Assembly: GCA_958431225.1 (NCBI GenBank) | Contig: OY288107.1 | Span: 1,391,501 to 1,455,500 of the forward strand | Reading direction: 5' to 3' | DNA from: an uncultured Alphaproteobacteria bacterium | Lineage (GTDB): Bacteria; Pseudomonadota; Alphaproteobacteria; Puniceispirillales; UBA1172 | Length of the DNA stretch: 64,000 nucleotides | Part shown: positions 61,995 through 64,000 of the stretch, piece after piece | Position numbering within the stretch: the stretch's first letter is position 1 | How the letters are laid out: every line of letters begins with the position of its first letter | The notes under the pieces: model-generated | Told to the model about the DNA's origin: nothing | The model's database searches: none | Seen by the model: the letters and a program-made list of their open reading frames with translations, nothing else | Position numbers and translations under genes: made by a program

Positions 61995-62811
61995 CGGCTT
62001 TATCCACAGAAATATCGGGCGCATCCACCGCTTTCATGCCGACTACATGATAGCCGCAATCCACATGATGCGTCTCGCCGGTCACGCCCGATGCCAAATC
62101 AGACAGCAAATACACCCCCGCACCGCCAATATCCGCGAGCGATACATTGCGCTTCAACGGCGCATTATAGGCGTTCCATTTCAAAATATAACGAAAATCG
62201 CCGATGCCCGATGCGGCTAGTGTTTTGACGGGACCTGCCGAAAGGCTATTGACGCGGATATTGCGCGCGCCCAAATCCACCGCCAAATAGCGCACGGATG
62301 ATTCTAACGCCGCTTTCGCCACGCCCATGACATTGTAATGGGGCATGACGCGCTCGGCACCATAATAGGTCAGGGTGAGAATCGCCCCGCCATCATTGAG
62401 CAGGCGTTCCGCGCGCGCGGCAATGGCGGTTAGCGAATAGACCGAAATATCCATCGTGCGCGTAAAATTATCGCGCGAGGTGCTGACATAATCGCCTTTG
62501 AGCTCCTCTTTGTCCGAATAGGCAATGGCATGGACGATAAAATCCAGCTTGCCCCATGTTTTTTCGATGGCTTGGAACAGGCGGTCAATATCGGCATCAT
62601 TGCTGACGTCGCAGGGCAGAACTATATCCGAATCAACGCTCGCGGCGAGGGGACGGACGCGCTTTTCTAGTGCCTCGCCTTGAAACGTGAAGGCGAGTTC
62701 TGCGCCGGCTTCATGCGCGGCGGCGGCGATGCCCCATGCCAGCGAACGGTCATTAGCCACCCCCATAATCAACCCTCGCTTAGATTTTAGGATTTGCGTA
62801 TATTCTGACAT
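61987..62811 (-). CDS. fabI: Enoyl-ACP reductase FabI
   Basis: FabI reduces enoyl-ACP with NADH in the last step of fatty acid elongation. The 274-residue Rossmann enzyme has an NAD loop [17 protein letters not shown], and the active-site tyrosine and lysine are in [20 protein letters not shown] (Y-x6-K). The serine-rich [14 protein letters not shown] loop is normal. A strong ribosome binding site (aaggaaggg) precedes the ATG at 62811. It is the first gene of a fabI-aroC unit divergent from pdxH. Confidence 0.96.
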   Translation of the reverse strand: MSEYTQILKSKRGLIMGVANDRSLAWGIAAAAHEAGAELAFTFQGEALEKRVRPLAASVDSDIVLPCDVSNDADIDRLFQAIEKTWGKLDFIVHAIAYSDKEELKGDYVSTSRDNFTRTMDISVYSLTAIAARAERLLNDGGAILTLTYYGAERVMPHYNVMGVAKAALESSVRYLAVDLGARNIRVNSLSAGPVKTLAASGIGDFRYILKWNAYNAPLKRNVSLADIGGAGVYLLSDLASGVTGETHHVDCGYHVVGMKAVDAPDISVDKADG

Positions 62812-62922
62812 AATACCCTTCCTTGTTGCGATTGATGATAGCATAATGTAATAAATTTTTGTCAAAAGATAGATGCAGACGCAAAAATTTATACAATCAC
62901 TTATGCAATTATAGGGGAAAAT

Positions 62923-63525
62923 ATGACCGATTCAAATGAATTTGCACCAAACACGCCAGACCCTTTCGCGCTATTTGATGCGTGGATGCGTGAGGCGGAG
63001 GGCGCGGAAATCAACGATGCGAGCGCGGCGGCTTTGGCGACAATGTCCGAGGCGGGGTGGCCGTCGGTGCGGATTGTGCTGATAAAAGGGCGCGATGCCG
63101 AATCGGTGCATTTTTTCACCAACTACAAAAGCCGTAAAGCCGATGAGCTAGCGGCAAACCCGCGCGCCGCTTTAAATTTCCATTGGAAATCCTTACGCCG
63201 TCAAGTGCGGATGGTAGGGCGCGTGGAACGGCTAGAGGCGGCACAATCCGACGCCTATTTCGCCAGCCGTCCGTATGGCAGCCGCATAGGGGCATGGGCA
63301 TCAAAGCAATCGCAAATTTTGGCGGGGCGCGATGCGTTAATGGCACGAGTGCGCGAGTTAGAAGTAAAATACCCCGAAAACCCACCCCGTCCAGATTTCT
63401 GGGGCGGTTATAGGCTCATCCCGCATGAAATAGAATTCTGGCAAGACAGCACTTCACGCCTACATGACCGCTTTCGTTATGATTTGGATGAGAAGGGGTG
63501 GCGGATGGTAAGGCTTTATCCGTAG
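62923..63525 (+). CDS. pdxH: Pyridoxamine 5'-phosphate oxidase
   Basis: PdxH oxidises pyridoxine or pyridoxamine 5'-phosphate to PLP with FMN. The 200-residue protein has RIVLIKGRDAESVHFFTNYK and KADELAANPRAALNFHWKS in the FMN-binding barrel, and SRPYGSRIGAWASKQSQ and RLHDRFRYDLDEKGWRMVRL at the C-terminus, all as expected. A ribosome binding site (aggggaaa) lies ahead of the ATG. The 111-base divergent gap to fabI should contain both promoters. Confidence 0.96.
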   Translation: MTDSNEFAPNTPDPFALFDAWMREAEGAEINDASAAALATMSEAGWPSVRIVLIKGRDAESVHFFTNYKSRKADELAANPRAALNFHWKSLRRQVRMVGRVERLEAAQSDAYFASRPYGSRIGAWASKQSQILAGRDALMARVRELEVKYPENPPRPDFWGGYRLIPHEIEFWQDSTSRLHDRFRYDLDEKGWRMVRLYP

Positions 63526-63687
63526 GGGGAGGTGCGGTGGCGTGGGCGCGAATTTAGTGACGGCGCGGCGCACCCTCAGGGTGGTAGCGTGGGCGTGGAT
63601 TTAGATTTTTAGATTCCTGTTGCAAATGCTGTATTGTTGTTTTAGGGTTGTAAAAAATGCACTATTTTACCGATGGAGGACTAAACC

Positions 63688-64000
63688 ATGCCGAACGATC
63701 TGACAGCAAAACGGAATTTGTTAAACGCGCGCGCGGATGCGCCGACGTCTCAACGTCAAAAGCTCACCTCATCGGGCTTCACGGCTAGTATTTGGACGCT
63801 TTCGGGCGTGGTGTTGGTTGCTTGTAGTTCGGTTGAGGATTTCTTGGGGCTAGATGATGGCGGCGGCGGCGGTCGGGCGTTGCATGTGCAGAATAGCCCG
63901 GTGCAAGGCGCAAGGCTCTATTTTTTCGCTTTTGATACAGATGGTGATGGGATGCTTAGCGATGCTGAAAAAGCGGCACAGGACGCGCAATATCCCGAAG
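63688..64000 (+). CDS. Start of a probable large exported protein, 3' end outside window
   Basis: The first 104 codons of a new gene are visible and run off the right edge. A polar N-terminal region of about 30 residues precedes a hydrophobic stretch with a possible lipobox (VVLVACSS). A Gly-run (DDGGGGGR) follows, and then RLYFFAFDTDGDGMLSDAEK, which contains an EF-hand-like D-x-D-x-D-G calcium loop. A ribosome binding site (ggagga) precedes the ATG. Such starts belong to long surface or exported proteins with calcium-binding repeats, but no family can be named from this piece. The N-terminus is long for a standard signal peptide. Confidence 0.6.
   Translation, partial: MPNDLTAKRNLLNARADAPTSQRQKLTSSGFTASIWTLSGVVLVACSSVEDFLGLDDGGGGGRALHVQNSPVQGARLYFFAFDTDGDGMLSDAEKAAQDAQYPE

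Noticed and set aside
63571..63583. Short hairpin CACCC-TCA-GGGTG after pdxH
   Set aside because: The stem has only five pairs and no T-run follows, so it does not support a terminator.

Overview
The window is ordinary alphaproteobacterial chromosome with a few accessory stretches. The assignment rests on gene order and content: a ctaD-ctaB-small protein-ctaG-ctaE-DUF983-SURF1-thrC cluster, an atpI-atpB-atpE-b'-b operon apart from the F1 genes, a complete ccm cytochrome c maturation set, divergent mutY and dciA-dsbA-smc, DUF1674 and DUF1491 proteins, and CarD beside a proline iminopeptidase. I cannot name the genus. A marine or host-associated lineage would fit the Sel1 expansion, but that is only a guess. 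No rRNA, tRNA, CRISPR array, transposase or phage gene was seen. Layout: 1-6143 holds cytochrome oxidase biogenesis (ctaD enters truncated at the left edge) ending in thrC. 6140-11602 holds yqgE, a DsbD-like thiol reductase with a peroxiredoxin, rnhA, thrB and ispH. 11701-14717 holds a lipoprotein and the ATP synthase Fo operon. 14753-20604 holds smc, a DsbA-like protein, dciA and a divergent mutY with a lysine-glycine repeat inserted in its iron-sulfur loop. 20582-27379 holds purH, a heparinase-like protein, rsmB, DUF1674, DUF1491, dusA and yciB. 27498-32437 is a corrinoid one-carbon operon: B12 protein, virulence-factor-domain protein, methylene-THF reductase, methyl-THF:corrinoid methyltransferase and an ASKHA/2Fe-2S reactivase. 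Together these could form a methyl-THF to cobalamin methyl shuttle, possibly the B12 half of a split methionine synthase. 32463-38776 is a ccmA-B-C-D-E-F-G-H-I operon on the minus strand, followed by plus-strand acnA. Accessory stretches: 41727-43390 is a compact, AT-rich restriction-modification pair. After fdxA, a UvrD/HelD-like helicase with an embedded nuclease-like segment and zinc ribbons, carD and pip, the isoprenoid operon xseB-ispA-dxs-tlyA begins. It is interrupted twice. Between ispA and dxs lie a Sel1 gene, about 0.8 kb of minisatellite whose GATTCGG core flips orientation, a decayed fragment of a DUF4917 gene, an intact AT-rich DUF4917 gene with SIR2-like motifs, and a secreted 500-residue Sel1 protein. 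Between dxs and tlyA lie three more Sel1 genes (279, 999 and 91 residues), a frameshifted repeat fragment, and a degenerate copy of the first about 23 codons of dxs. That copy shows the second insertion arose by local duplication of the Sel1-dxs junction. The window closes with aroC-fabI, divergent pdxH, and the start of a probable large exported protein cut by the right edge. Four genes under 50 residues or otherwise easily missed are included: a CoxF-like membrane peptide, ccmD, DUF1674 and the 91-residue Sel1 protein.
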